A DNA stretch of 64,000 nt from NCBI RefSeq assembly GCF_003319115.1, contig NZ_QOHF01000001.1:248001-312000 (forward strand), given 5' to 3'. A model generated the notes under the pieces. The model was not told the DNA's origin. It worked only from the letters and a program-made list of their open reading frames with translations, and searched no databases. The DNA comes from Geodermatophilus sp. TF02-6. Lineage in GTDB: Bacteria > Actinomycetota > Actinomycetes > Mycobacteriales > Geodermatophilaceae. This document shows, piece after piece, positions 46,807 through 55,438 of the stretch (its first letter is position 1; the number at the start of each line of letters is the position of its first letter). The position numbers and the translations under genes were made by a program.

Positions 46807-48318
46807 GTGTCGGTCACCGTCTCGACCCTCCTGGGCACCGCGTCGCTGGAGCTGACGCTGCACACGCGCACCGCCCCGGTGGACCGCCCGGTCTCCTGGG
46901 TGCACGTCAGCGAGCTGACCGACCCCACCCCGTTCCTCGAGGGCGGCGAGCTGCTGCTCACCACCGGGCTGGCCCTCCTGCCCGAGGACCGGGACACCGG
47001 GGACTACGTGCGCCGGCTGGCCGAGGCCGGGGTGGTCGCGCTGGGCATGGGCACCGGCCTGAGCCACCCCCGGGTGCCGGAGGACCTGGTGGCCGCGGCC
47101 GACGCCTCCGGGCTGGCCGTCCTCGAGGTGCCCCGGCAGACGCCGTTCATCGCGATCTCCCGGGCGGTGGCGGACGCCCTGGCCGCGGAGGAGTACGCGG
47201 CGGTCGCCCGGACCTCGGCGGTCCAGCAGGAGCTGACCCGCGCCGCGGTCGCCCCCGGTGCCCCGGCCGGCGTCGTGGACCGGCTCGCCCGGCACCTCGG
47301 CGGCTGGGTGCTGCTGATGGACGCCGCCGGGACGCCGCTGGAGGCCGCACCGCGCAGCGCCCGGGGCCGCACCGGCGAGCTGGCGACGGCGGTCGACCGG
47401 CTGCGCGGGACCCGACCCCCGGCCGGCGCGGCGCTCACCCGGCCCGGCGAGTCGGTGCTCCTCCAGTCGCTGGGCACGGGCTCGCGCACCCGCGGGTTCC
47501 TCGCCGTCGGTCGACCGGGACCCTTCCCCGCCGGTGACCGGCACGTCGTCAACGCGACCGCGCTGCTGCTGACCCTGCGGCTGGAGCAGTCCCGGGCGCT
47601 CGACAGCGCGACCGCGGCGCTGCGGGCGGCGCTGCTGCGCCTGCTGCTGGCCGGCGAGGAGTCCGCGGTGACGCCCGTGGTCGGCGCACTCGGCGAGCGG
47701 CTGCCGGCCGCCCCGGTGCGGCCCCTCGCCGTCCTCGGCAGCGCCGAGCAGCGCGCCGCGGCCGTCGACGTGGCCGCCGACGCCGCGGCGCACGACCGCG
47801 AGCCGGTGTTCCCGGCCGAGCTGGACGACGCCCTCGTCGTCCTGGTGGCCGCCGAGGGCCCCCTGGCCGAGCGGCTCGCGGTCCTCCCCGAGCGGGTGCC
47901 CGGCGCCGTCCTCGGGACGGCGCCGGCGGTGCCGTGGACCCGGCTGGCCGACGGCGTGCGACAGGCCCGGCAGGCCGCCGAGCACGGCCGGGCGGCCGGA
48001 CGGCCGGTGACGGCGTTCGCCGACCTGGCCGGCCGGGGGCTGTCCGCCCTGCTCGACCCCGAGGTGACCACCGCGTTCGCCGAGGCGGCGCTCGCCCCGC
48101 TCGTCGCCGCGGACCGGGCCGGCCCCGGGGACCTCGTCGAGTCGCTGCGGGTGTGGCTGGCCGCCCACGGCCAGTGGGAGCCGGCCGCCGGCCGCCTCGG
48201 CGTCCACCGGCACACCCTGCGCAAGCGCATCCGCCGGGTCGAGGAGCTGCTCGGCCGCGACCTCGACTCCCCCGGCGTCCGGGCCGAGCTCTGGCTCGCG
48301 CTGCACCCGCCGGGCTAG
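46807..48318 (+). CDS. PucR-family transcriptional regulator (GabR-like)
   Basis: 503 residues: the N-terminal PucR domain (about 10-125, with SWVHVSELTDPTPFLEGGEL and LLLTTGL), a central region (140-420) and the C-terminal PucR helix-turn-helix (LVESLRVWLAAHGQWEPAAG, RLGVHRHTLRKRIRRVEELL). The GTG at 46807 fits the family start. It is divergent from gabT, and such regulators respond to GABA or succinic semialdehyde in Corynebacterium glutamicum, so gabT-gdh is its likely target. The palindrome at 46760 is the candidate site. Confidence 0.88.
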   Translation: MSVTVSTLLGTASLELTLHTRTAPVDRPVSWVHVSELTDPTPFLEGGELLLTTGLALLPEDRDTGDYVRRLAEAGVVALGMGTGLSHPRVPEDLVAAADASGLAVLEVPRQTPFIAISRAVADALAAEEYAAVARTSAVQQELTRAAVAPGAPAGVVDRLARHLGGWVLLMDAAGTPLEAAPRSARGRTGELATAVDRLRGTRPPAGAALTRPGESVLLQSLGTGSRTRGFLAVGRPGPFPAGDRHVVNATALLLTLRLEQSRALDSATAALRAALLRLLLAGEESAVTPVVGALGERLPAAPVRPLAVLGSAEQRAAAVDVAADAAAHDREPVFPAELDDALVVLVAAEGPLAERLAVLPERVPGAVLGTAPAVPWTRLADGVRQARQAAEHGRAAGRPVTAFADLAGRGLSALLDPEVTTAFAEAALAPLVAADRAGPGDLVESLRVWLAAHGQWEPAAGRLGVHRHTLRKRIRRVEELLGRDLDSPGVRAELWLALHPPG

Positions 48319-48360
48319 CGGAGTGCGGAAGTGCAGGTCTTCTGCACTCCCAGACTCCGT

Positions 48361-48678
48361 TCAGGCGGAGGCGGGCATGACCTCGTCGCGCAGCAGCCGC
48401 AGCTGCTCCTCCACCGTCGCGACACCGGTCAGCTCGTCGAGGGTGGCGGCCGCCTGCGCGATGAGGGTCGGCTCGCGCAGCGTCACCGACGACACGCTCG
48501 GTCCCATCCGGATCCGGGAGGTCCGTGCGGCCGCGGCGGCGAAGAGCAGCCACAGGTCCTCGTGCCAGGTCTCGGCGGCGGCGTACACCGCGTGGAAGCC
48601 GAGCTCGTCGGCCAGCTCGATCGCCCGCAGCGAATCCTCGAGGGGGTGGTCGGGGAGCATCGCGCAGCTGAACCTCAC
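48361..48678 (-). pseudogene. LLM-class flavin oxidoreductase with large internal deletion
   Basis: 105 residues. The start is a normal luciferase-like N-terminus (FSCAMLPDHPLEDSLRAIEL, ADELGFHAVYAAAETWHEDL, SRIRMGPSVSSVTLREPTLI), reaching ATLDELTG. Instead of the expected SGGR continuation, the frame passes straight to TVEEQLRLLRDEVMPA, which looks like the C-terminal helix of the same family. A normal member has about 300-350 residues, so some 230 are missing in frame. It starts at GTG 48678 overlapping the permease stop. Without the barrel it cannot be active; treated as a deletion relic. Confidence 0.65.
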
Positions 48679-50216
48679 CGGATCTCCTCGCTCACCTGGG
48701 TGCGGGCGTCCCGGCGGATCTGCTGGAGCTGCCGGGCGACCTCGCGGGCGTCGCCCTCGGGGATGTGCGCCGAGTGCCGGTCCGGCCGGGCGAGGAAGAG
48801 GTAGAGCAGCCCGGTCCCGGCGACGATGGCCAGGCCGATGGCCACGATCCAGCGGTCGAGGAAGGTCTCGGTGCCGGGAGCGGGCTTGATCAGCAGGACG
48901 ATGGCGAAGAGGCCGTAGGCCAGCGCCAGGACGTTGACGAGCAGCCCCGCCCCGCCGAGGTTCCACAGGCCCGCCGGCCGCCAGCCCCTCACCCGCTGCC
49001 GGAGGGCGGCCAGCACGACGGCCTGGAAGGCGATGTAGATGCCCAGCACCGCGAAGGCGGTGACGCGGGCCAGGGTGTCGGGCCGCCAGAAGACGAACAG
49101 GGAGATCAGCACCGGCACGACGCACACGACCAGCAGCGCGTTGGTGGGGACGGCGTGCCGGCTCGAGACGTGGGACAGCCAGCCGCTGGCCGGGAGCATG
49201 CGGTCGCGGGCGAACGCGTAGAGCAGCCGGCTGCCGGCCGCCTGCAGCGACAGCACGCAGGAGATGAAGGCGACGACGGTGACGACGAGGAACACCTTGG
49301 AACCGGCGGTCCCCAGCGCGCTCACCAGGATCGTCGGGATGGGGTCGACGTCCTCCCCGGCGACGATGGCCGAGAGCTGCGCGTCGGGCGCGGCCAGGAC
49401 GTAGCCGGCGTAGGACACGAGGCCGGAGACGCCGCCGACGAGGATGGTCAGGATCATCGCCCGCGGGATCCTCCGGGTCGGGTCGGAGACCTCCTCGGCG
49501 ACGTCGCCGCAGGCCTCGAAGCCGTAGAAGAGGAACAGGCCCGACAGGGACGCGGCGAGGAACGTGCCGAGGTAGCCGTCACCGCCGCCGGCGCCGAGGG
49601 TGTCGAAGAAGACCGACAGGGGCTGCTCTCGCCGGAACAGCAGGAGGAACAGCCCCAGGGCGATGACGCCGATGAGCTCGGCGGCCAGGCCGACCTTGGC
49701 GATGCGGGCCAGCATGCGGGTGCCGCTGTAGTTGACCGTGAAGGCCACGACCAGCAGCCCGACGGCGGTCAGCAGGGTGACACCGGGTGTGGCCTCGACA
49801 CCGAACAGCGCCGCGACGAACCCGCCGCCGAACTCGGCGACCGCGGTGACCGTCACGATGATCGCCCAGATGTAGACCCAGGAGACGATCCAGGCGTAGC
49901 GCCGGTTCCACAGCCGTCGGGTCCACGGGTAGATGCCGCCGGCCAGCGGGTACTGGGAGACCACCTCGCCGAAGACCAGCGACACCAGCAGCTGTCCGGC
50001 ACCGACGATGACGATCCACCAGATCGCCGGCGGGCCGCCGATCGACAGGCTGTAGGCGAACAGCGAGTACACGCCCACCAGGGGCGAGAGGTACGTGAAC
50101 CCGAGGGCCATGTTCGCCCACAGGCCCATGCTGCGGTGGAACTCGCCGCTGTAGCCCAGCGCGGCGAGCTGGGCGTCGTCGGCGGTCCGACCGGCGTGTT
50201 CTCCGGGTGGTGTCAC
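48675..50216 (-). CDS. APC-family permease (amino acid/GABA-type)
   Basis: 513 residues, about 12 membrane helices. LGYSGEFHRSMGLWANMALG at the start, VSQYPLAGGIYPWTRRLWNR in the first loop and FYGFEACGDVAEEVSDPTRR are typical of the eukaryotic-like amino acid/choline/GABA permease branch (ACT). GTG start at 50216 behind GAGGAG. It points leftward with the defective LLM gene coupled to its end. Its promoter carries an 18-bp motif (50281-50298) nearly identical to one upstream of the oxidase operon at 51913, so the two are probably co-regulated. Confidence 0.87.
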   Translation of the reverse strand: MTPPGEHAGRTADDAQLAALGYSGEFHRSMGLWANMALGFTYLSPLVGVYSLFAYSLSIGGPPAIWWIVIVGAGQLLVSLVFGEVVSQYPLAGGIYPWTRRLWNRRYAWIVSWVYIWAIIVTVTAVAEFGGGFVAALFGVEATPGVTLLTAVGLLVVAFTVNYSGTRMLARIAKVGLAAELIGVIALGLFLLLFRREQPLSVFFDTLGAGGGDGYLGTFLAASLSGLFLFYGFEACGDVAEEVSDPTRRIPRAMILTILVGGVSGLVSYAGYVLAAPDAQLSAIVAGEDVDPIPTILVSALGTAGSKVFLVVTVVAFISCVLSLQAAGSRLLYAFARDRMLPASGWLSHVSSRHAVPTNALLVVCVVPVLISLFVFWRPDTLARVTAFAVLGIYIAFQAVVLAALRQRVRGWRPAGLWNLGGAGLLVNVLALAYGLFAIVLLIKPAPGTETFLDRWIVAIGLAIVAGTGLLYLFLARPDRHSAHIPEGDAREVARQLQQIRRDARTQVSEEIR

Positions 50217-50280
50217 CGGGTCTCCTCGGCTCGGTGGCGCGGCCTCACCGACGGGCGTCGGTGTGCTCCGGGCCACAAGG

Positions 50281-50298
50281 ACCGGCAGAACCTATAGA
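50281..50298 (-). promoter_or_regulatory. TCTATAGGTT motif upstream of the permease gene
   Basis: On the minus strand TCTATAGGTTCTGCCGGT lies 65 bases before the permease start. It matches 16 of 18 bases of TCTATAGGTTTTGGCGGT at 51913-51930 (plus strand) ahead of the oxidase operon. TATAGG may serve as -10, or the whole may bind the GntR protein encoded between them. Confidence 0.5.
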
Positions 50299-50363
50299 GC
50301 CACAGTTCAAAGGACAAGACACGATCGGATGTTTGCGGTCCGCGTGTCCCGTCCCCGGGACGC

Positions 50364-51077
50364 TCAGGCGCTCAGGAGGCTCCGGTCGTCCACCGGGACC
50401 AGCCGCCACGGGACGCCGGGCACGTCGGTCGCCGGGCCGGCGGCGAGCACATCCGGCGGCAGCAGCCCGCCGACCAGCCACCGCGGTGACGTGGAGAGGA
50501 CGACGCGGTCCTCCTCGTTGACCAGGACGACCGGCGCCGGCAGCGGGCCGAGCTCCCGCAGCAGGTGGGTCTCGAACCGCCGTACCGGGACGTCGGCACC
50601 CGCCACGCCGACGAACTCGCCGTCCACGACGACCGGTTCGGTCAGCGTCAGCAGGTACCGGCCGGTCCCGTGGACGTCGACGTACGGGCCCATCACGTGC
50701 CGCCGTCCGGTTCGCCGCGGGACGTCGAACCACTCGGTGGCCGTGTAGTCGTAATACCCGAGGCTGGTCGGCTTCAGGTCCGGCTCGAGCGTGCGCAACC
50801 GGCCCCCGTCGGGGTCGACCTGCCACCACTCGAGCCGCAGCGGCAGCCCTCGCTCCGGCCGGGGGGCGACGACCAGCCCGAGCCCGACGGCGAGCTGGCC
50901 GGGCCGGAGCAGGAGCTCGCGGACGTCGTCGCCGAGCACCGGCCGGCCCGCCCGCGTCCCGTTCCAGGCGGCCGGCCGCAGGGCCGCGGCGTGCACCTCC
51001 GCGACCGTGGCGAAGACCTGTTCGGCCACCTCCGTGACCGCCGCCGTTCCGCGGGCGACCTCGCGCTCGAGGGTCAC
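50364..51077 (-). CDS. Cache-domain-like cytoplasmic sensor protein
   Basis: 237 residues with a single dCache/PDC-like sensory domain (LEWWQVDPDGGRLRTLEPDL, YYDYTATEWFDVPRRTGRRH, GPYVDVHGTGRYLLTLTEPV, VVVDGEFVGVAGADVPVRRF, then VLVNEEDRVVLSTSPRWL). It lacks membrane helices or an output domain, unlike the receptors where such domains usually occur. The GTG start overlaps the GntR regulator stop (GTGA), so the two are made together; it may bind the same ligand and modulate the regulator. Stand-alone cache proteins next to GntR genes recur in actinobacteria, but their function is unknown to me. Confidence 0.72.
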   Translation of the reverse strand: MTLEREVARGTAAVTEVAEQVFATVAEVHAAALRPAAWNGTRAGRPVLGDDVRELLLRPGQLAVGLGLVVAPRPERGLPLRLEWWQVDPDGGRLRTLEPDLKPTSLGYYDYTATEWFDVPRRTGRRHVMGPYVDVHGTGRYLLTLTEPVVVDGEFVGVAGADVPVRRFETHLLRELGPLPAPVVLVNEEDRVVLSTSPRWLVGGLLPPDVLAAGPATDVPGVPWRLVPVDDRSLLSA

Positions 51078-51847
51078 GACACCTCCCGTCGGGGGACGAG
51101 GCCGCCCTGCCCGGCGCGCAGCCGCAGCTCGATCGACCAGAGGGTGCGGGTCTCGATGTGCCCCTCGGTGAGGGCCCGCGCGGTGCCGGCGTCCCGGGCC
51201 TCGATGGCGTCCACCACCGCCCGGTGGCTGGCGACGATGACGCCGAGCAGCTCAGGGGCGTGCGCCGGCGGCCACGGCAGCTGGCCGAGCTCGAGGTGCA
51301 GGTCCATCTCCTGCATGGTCAGCCGCACCGACTGCGCGCACGCCGCCAGCTCGATGTAGTACCGGCCCTCGGTGCGGCGCTGACCGGTCACCGAGTCCGC
51401 GTGCGCGAGCCGGTCGACGATCTCCCGCAGCCGCGCGGTCTCGGTGCGGGACGCCCGCGTCGCCGCGAGGCGGGCGGCCGCCGCCGCGACCGCACCGTGG
51501 ACGTCGCCGAGCTCGCGCAGGTCGGTGGTGCCCAGCTCGGCCAGCCGGGCGTCGGCCAGCTCTCCGAGGACGTCGTCGCGCGCCCGCACGAAGCTGCCAC
51601 CCCCGCGGCCGCGGCGGGTCTCCACCAGGCCGAGCTTGCGCAGCTCGGCCAGCGCCTCGCGGAGGGTCATCGTGGAGACGTTGAGCATCGTCGCCAGGTC
51701 GGTCTCCGTCGGCAGCTGCTCGCCGTTCCCCAGCAGGCCGAGGGCGATGGCGCTGCCCACCCGGCGCACGACCGCCTCGCTGCGCAGCGCGCCGTCGTCC
51801 AGGGGCGCGAAGACGGCGCGCCGGGCGTCACCGCTGAGCAGTTGCAC
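51074..51847 (-). CDS. GntR-family regulator, FadR/FCD subfamily
   Basis: 257 residues. Winged helix at about 20-90 (GSAIALGLLGNGEQLPTETD, LATMLNVSTMTLREALAELR, KLGLVETRRGRGGGSFV) and an FCD effector domain (VHGAVAAAAARLAATRASRT, YYIELAACAQSVRLTMQEMD, SHRAVVDAIEARDAGTARAL) with metal-ligand type residues. The GTG at 51847 has AGGAGG in front; a longer frame to 51886 is not supported. It is divergent from the GlcF/GlcD-like operon, and FCD regulators commonly control lactate, glycolate or GABA-related oxidases, so that operon and the permease at 48675 are its likely targets. Confidence 0.88.
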   Translation of the reverse strand: MQLLSGDARRAVFAPLDDGALRSEAVVRRVGSAIALGLLGNGEQLPTETDLATMLNVSTMTLREALAELRKLGLVETRRGRGGGSFVRARDDVLGELADARLAELGTTDLRELGDVHGAVAAAAARLAATRASRTETARLREIVDRLAHADSVTGQRRTEGRYYIELAACAQSVRLTMQEMDLHLELGQLPWPPAHAPELLGVIVASHRAVVDAIEARDAGTARALTEGHIETRTLWSIELRLRAGQGGLVPRREVS

Positions 51848-51912
51848 GCTCGCCTCCTGTGACCGGGGTGTCCCACAGTGTCGCACTCGGAACCTCGGCC
51901 TTAACCGTTGAT

Positions 51913-51930
51913 TCTATAGGTTTTGGCGGT
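51913..51930 (+). promoter_or_regulatory. TCTATAGGTT motif and inverted repeat before the oxidase operon
   Basis: TCTATAGGTTTTGGCGGT lies 46 bases before the GTG at 51976. It sits inside a looser inverted repeat TTAACCG (51901-51907) ... CGGTTAG (51927-51933). The matching copy at 50281-50298 precedes the co-regulated permease. It is either a shared -10 region or a GntR operator. Confidence 0.5.
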
Positions 51931-51975
51931 TAGCGTGACGCACGCCCCACCCGCCCCTGTGACGAGGAGCACGCA

Positions 51976-53490
51976 GTGACACAGGTCCAGCCCGACCGGG
52001 CGTCCGAGGAAGACCCTGGGATCAACGCCCTCTCCGAGCCGTTCACGCCGGGGGCCCCCTCCAACCCGCCGGAGCTGGCGGACTACCCGGAGACGCTCGC
52101 CGGCCCGATCCCCCCGCCGCGCCAGGACCCGAAGACGGCCGCCTTCGTCGAGCAGTGGCGCAACACCTCGTACAACTGCTTCTCGTCGGGTCACAAGTTC
52201 TGCCGGGAGGTCTGCCCGGTCACCCAGGTCGAGCGCAACGAGTCGTGGACCCCCACGGCCTTCCACGCCAACGTCGTCGCCATGGAGCGCGGCGAGCTCG
52301 ACATCGCCGACATCGCCGCCGACTACGTGAACTGCACGCAGTGCGGCGCCTGCGAGCTGCGCTGCCCGAACACCCTGTTCACCGGCGACTTCTACCGGTT
52401 CCGCACCCGCACCGTCGACGTCGTCAAGGCGGTGCGCTCGCTGGCCGTGGAGAGCGGTGTCCACCAGCCGAACTGGCAGGTCTGGAACGAGCGCACCGAC
52501 CTGCGCACCCACGAGCCCGTCCTCGGCGAGACCCCGGTCAGCCAGGAGAGGGTGCGCGACTGGGCCGAGGGCCTCTCCATCCCGATCGGCGGCGAGACGG
52601 TCCTGTTCGTCGACTGCGAGGCCGCGTTCTACCGGACGTCGGTGCCCCAGGCGGTGGCCCAGATGCTCCAGCTGGCCGGCTACGAGTTCGGCCTGATGGG
52701 CGAGCAGTGGTGCTGCGGCGGCCCGGCCGCCGAGATGGGCTACGCCGAGCAGGCGCAGCGCTTCGCCCGGCACAACCTGGACGACTGGCGGGCCACGGGC
52801 ACCAAGCGCCTGCTGGTGCTCGACCCGCACGACTACATCAGCTTCACCGAGGACTACCCGAAGTACTTCGGCGAGGAGTTCGACATCGAGGTCGTGCTCG
52901 TGCTCGACCTGCTGGCGCAGCTGCTGCGCGAGGGCCGGCTGACCCCGACGGTGCCGGTGGACCGCGCGATCACCTATCACGACCCGTGCCGGCTCAACAA
53001 GCGCAAGGGCATCTGGGCCGAGCCGCGCGAGCTGCTGCGGGCCATCCCGGGCCTGCGGTTCGAGGACGTCGACCGGGTCACCCAGTGGTCCTACTGCTCC
53101 GGCGGCGGGGGCGGGCTGCCGGTCGAGAAGCCCGAGCTCACCGCGAAGATCAGCGCCGCGCGGCTGGAGCGGGCCGCCGAGCTCGACGTCGACACGCTGG
53201 TCAGCGCCTGCCCGTGGTCGGAGCGGCCGCTGTCGGAGGCCGGCGACGCCGAGGACATCGACGTGGTCGACCTGCACGAGCTGTTCGCCCAGTCGCTGGG
53301 CATCGCCGTCGGCGGGTCGCGCGGCGACGTCGGCGACCGGCGGCTGGCCCAGGAGCGCACCGGCGTGCCCGGCCGGGACCGGCGGACCCGGGGCAGCGGC
53401 CTCGGGGGCTGCGGGGGCGGTGGCTGCGGCGGCGGGTGCGGCAACGACCCCGGCGAGGGGTCCGGCGGCTGCGGGTGCGGAGGGCACTGA
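51976..53490 (+). CDS. Fe-S oxidoreductase (GlcF/LutA-like) with Cys/Gly-rich tail
   Basis: 504 residues. A ferredoxin-type cluster region (NCFSSGHKFCREVCPV at about 63-80, and NCTQCGACELRCPN at about 121-134), then two CCG domains (EQWCCGGPAAEMGY; YHDPCRLNKRKG and YCSGGGGGLP) that bind further clusters in glycolate/lactate oxidases. It would accept electrons from the FAD subunit encoded next and pass them to the quinone pool. The last 30 residues are unusual: GLGGCGGGGCGGGCGNDPG then GGCGCGGH, with five cysteines in a Gly matrix, beyond the normal family end. Start GTG behind a GAGGAG sequence. Confidence 0.82.
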   Translation: MTQVQPDRASEEDPGINALSEPFTPGAPSNPPELADYPETLAGPIPPPRQDPKTAAFVEQWRNTSYNCFSSGHKFCREVCPVTQVERNESWTPTAFHANVVAMERGELDIADIAADYVNCTQCGACELRCPNTLFTGDFYRFRTRTVDVVKAVRSLAVESGVHQPNWQVWNERTDLRTHEPVLGETPVSQERVRDWAEGLSIPIGGETVLFVDCEAAFYRTSVPQAVAQMLQLAGYEFGLMGEQWCCGGPAAEMGYAEQAQRFARHNLDDWRATGTKRLLVLDPHDYISFTEDYPKYFGEEFDIEVVLVLDLLAQLLREGRLTPTVPVDRAITYHDPCRLNKRKGIWAEPRELLRAIPGLRFEDVDRVTQWSYCSGGGGGLPVEKPELTAKISAARLERAAELDVDTLVSACPWSERPLSEAGDAEDIDVVDLHELFAQSLGIAVGGSRGDVGDRRLAQERTGVPGRDRRTRGSGLGGCGGGGCGGGCGNDPGEGSGGCGCGGH

Positions 53491-53492
53491 CC

Positions 53493-55046
53493 ATGACGAT
53501 CACCGAACCGGCTCCCTTCACCCGGGAGCCGCTGGACGACGCGGCCCTGACCACCCTGGTGACGGCGCTGCGGCCGGTGCTGGCCGACGACCAGATCCTG
53601 CAGGCCAAGACCGACCGCTACAACCGCGCCCGGGTGCCGGCCCCCTTCCCGGTGCACCGCTGGTCCGAGCGGGTGCCCGACGTCGTGGTGCTGCCGACCA
53701 CGACCGAGCAGGTCGCGGCCGTCGTGAAGATCGCCAACGACCTGCGCATCCCGGTCGTGCCCCGCGACGGCGGAACCGGGCTGACCGACGGTGCGGTCCC
53801 GCACCGCCGCGGCATCGTCGTCGACGTCAAGCGGATGAACCAGATCCACGAGCTGGACCTGGTCAACCGCACCGTCACGGTGGGCACCGGGATCAGCATG
53901 ATGAAGCTCAACGAGCGGCTGGCCCGGCACGGGCTGTTCTACCCGGACGACCCGGCGTCCTACCCGTGCTCGCTGGTCGGCGGGCGGATCGGCACCAGCG
54001 GCTGGTCGCTGATCGGCTCCCGCTACGGGCACACCCGCGACCTGGTGCTCAGCTTCGACCACGTGCTGCCGACCGGCGAGGTCCTGCACGTCGGCGACGG
54101 CATCGGCCGCAAGATCAGCAAGAGCTCCAGCGGCTACCAGCTCAAGCACCTGTTCATGGGCCACCAGGGCACGCTCGGCATCGCGACCAAGGCGACGCTC
54201 AAGCTCTTCCCCAAGCCCGAGGCCGAGCTGTCCCCGTTCTGGGCGTTCGACGACTACGCGGACGCGCACGCCTGCACCGGGGCGCTGGCCCGCGCCGGGG
54301 TGGCCACCTTCGCCGGCGCCGTCCTCTTCGACGAGCACAAGGTCGCCTACCTGCGCCGGGACGACGAGGCCTACATCCCGCAGCCCTCCGACGTCCGCGC
54401 CCTGGTCTGCGCCGTCGCGTACGGCTACGAGGACGAGGTGCGGGCGGGTGGTCGGCGGCTGTTCCGGATCGCCAAGGAGCACGGCGCCCGCTACCTGGGC
54501 GACGAGATCTCCGAGGGTGACTGGGCCGCCCGGCACGACCGCTACGCCACCCCGCTGCACGGCCGGACCAAGGACGGCCAGGTCATCCCCATGTCCTGGC
54601 ACTGCGAGGACGCGGCGGTCAACTTCTCCGCCGTCCCCGCGGTGAGCCGGGCCTGGCACGAGATCCTCGCCGACCTGCGCCGGAAGACCGACGTCTTCGA
54701 CGACTGGGGCATGTTCGCCTACACCTCGGCGAACACCGGCGTCGACTACCTCACCGAGATCGACGTCGGCATCTGGGAGCAGCGCCTGGACGACGCCGCG
54801 TGGGCGGCGTGGGTGCAGGCCAAGCGGGACATCGCCGCGGTGGCCCTCGCCCACGGCGGGTCGATGAGCGCCTGCCACGGCTCGTGCCGCGAGGGCGAGG
54901 TCGACCTCGTGCCGCAGGAACTGGGCCGCGGGTTCGACGTGATGCTCGACGTCAAGCGGGCGTTGGACCCGAACAACGTCATGAACCCCGGCAAGTACCT
55001 GCTCGACCGGGCCTACGGGAGGGACACCACCGATGAGAACCGATGA
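53493..55046 (+). CDS. FAD-binding oxidoreductase (GlcD-like)
   Basis: 517 residues of the VAO/PCMH fold: VVLPTTTEQVAAVVKIANDL, PRDGGTGLTDGAVPHRRGIV (FAD pyrophosphate site), LFYPDDPASYPCSLVGGRIG and GYQLKHLFMGHQGTLGIATK, ending with RALDPNNVMNPGKYLL as in D-lactate/glycolate dehydrogenases. It forms a two-subunit dehydrogenase with the Fe-S protein whose gene ends 3 bases earlier. Substrate is a 2-hydroxy acid; given the amine/GABA context, 4-hydroxybutyrate or a related acid is possible but unproven. A small unknown gene overlaps its end by 14 bases. Confidence 0.85.
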   Translation: MTITEPAPFTREPLDDAALTTLVTALRPVLADDQILQAKTDRYNRARVPAPFPVHRWSERVPDVVVLPTTTEQVAAVVKIANDLRIPVVPRDGGTGLTDGAVPHRRGIVVDVKRMNQIHELDLVNRTVTVGTGISMMKLNERLARHGLFYPDDPASYPCSLVGGRIGTSGWSLIGSRYGHTRDLVLSFDHVLPTGEVLHVGDGIGRKISKSSSGYQLKHLFMGHQGTLGIATKATLKLFPKPEAELSPFWAFDDYADAHACTGALARAGVATFAGAVLFDEHKVAYLRRDDEAYIPQPSDVRALVCAVAYGYEDEVRAGGRRLFRIAKEHGARYLGDEISEGDWAARHDRYATPLHGRTKDGQVIPMSWHCEDAAVNFSAVPAVSRAWHEILADLRRKTDVFDDWGMFAYTSANTGVDYLTEIDVGIWEQRLDDAAWAAWVQAKRDIAAVALAHGGSMSACHGSCREGEVDLVPQELGRGFDVMLDVKRALDPNNVMNPGKYLLDRAYGRDTTDENR

Positions 55047-55398
55047 GCAACCCGCGGGGCCGTCGGCCGCCGCCCCGTACCGGTTCGCCGAGCAGCACAC
55101 CCCGCCGTCACCGGTGCGGGTCAGCGAGGTGGCGCAGTCGACCTTCGAGCACGTCTACGAGGTCGACCCCCGGCTGATGCAGGAGCACGTGCTCCAGCAG
55201 GTGTTCCCCAACTGGGACACCCTGCGGATCATGCGCAGCCGGCACGACCACCTCGCCTGGATGCACCGGCACTTCGCGGAGAAGGTGGTCACCGGGTCCG
55301 AGCTCCTGGCGGAGGTGACGGCGGGGGCCGCGGGAGTGGGGAATCCGCAGGAATCCGGCCCAGAGGCTGGTTCGATCAGCGGCTCGGTAGCACGATGA
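55033..55398 (+). CDS. 121-aa protein of unknown function in the oxidase operon
   Basis: ATG 55033 overlaps the end of the FAD subunit gene by 14 bases. Residues 30-95 form a compact, well-composed region (VAQSTFEHVYEVDPRLMQEH, VFPNWDTLRIMRSRHDHLAW, MHRHFAEKVVTG) with several His and Trp residues, which could bind metal or a cofactor; the ends are disordered. I do not recognise the family. The tight coupling suggests an accessory subunit or assembly factor for the dehydrogenase. The ALDH gene starts 40 bases downstream, probably in the same operon. Confidence 0.65.
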   Translation: MRTDEQPAGPSAAAPYRFAEQHTPPSPVRVSEVAQSTFEHVYEVDPRLMQEHVLQQVFPNWDTLRIMRSRHDHLAWMHRHFAEKVVTGSELLAEVTAGAAGVGNPQESGPEAGSISGSVAR

Positions 55399-55438
55399 CG
55401 ACCGGATCAGCACCAGAGTCGAACGAGAGGGACCTCCC

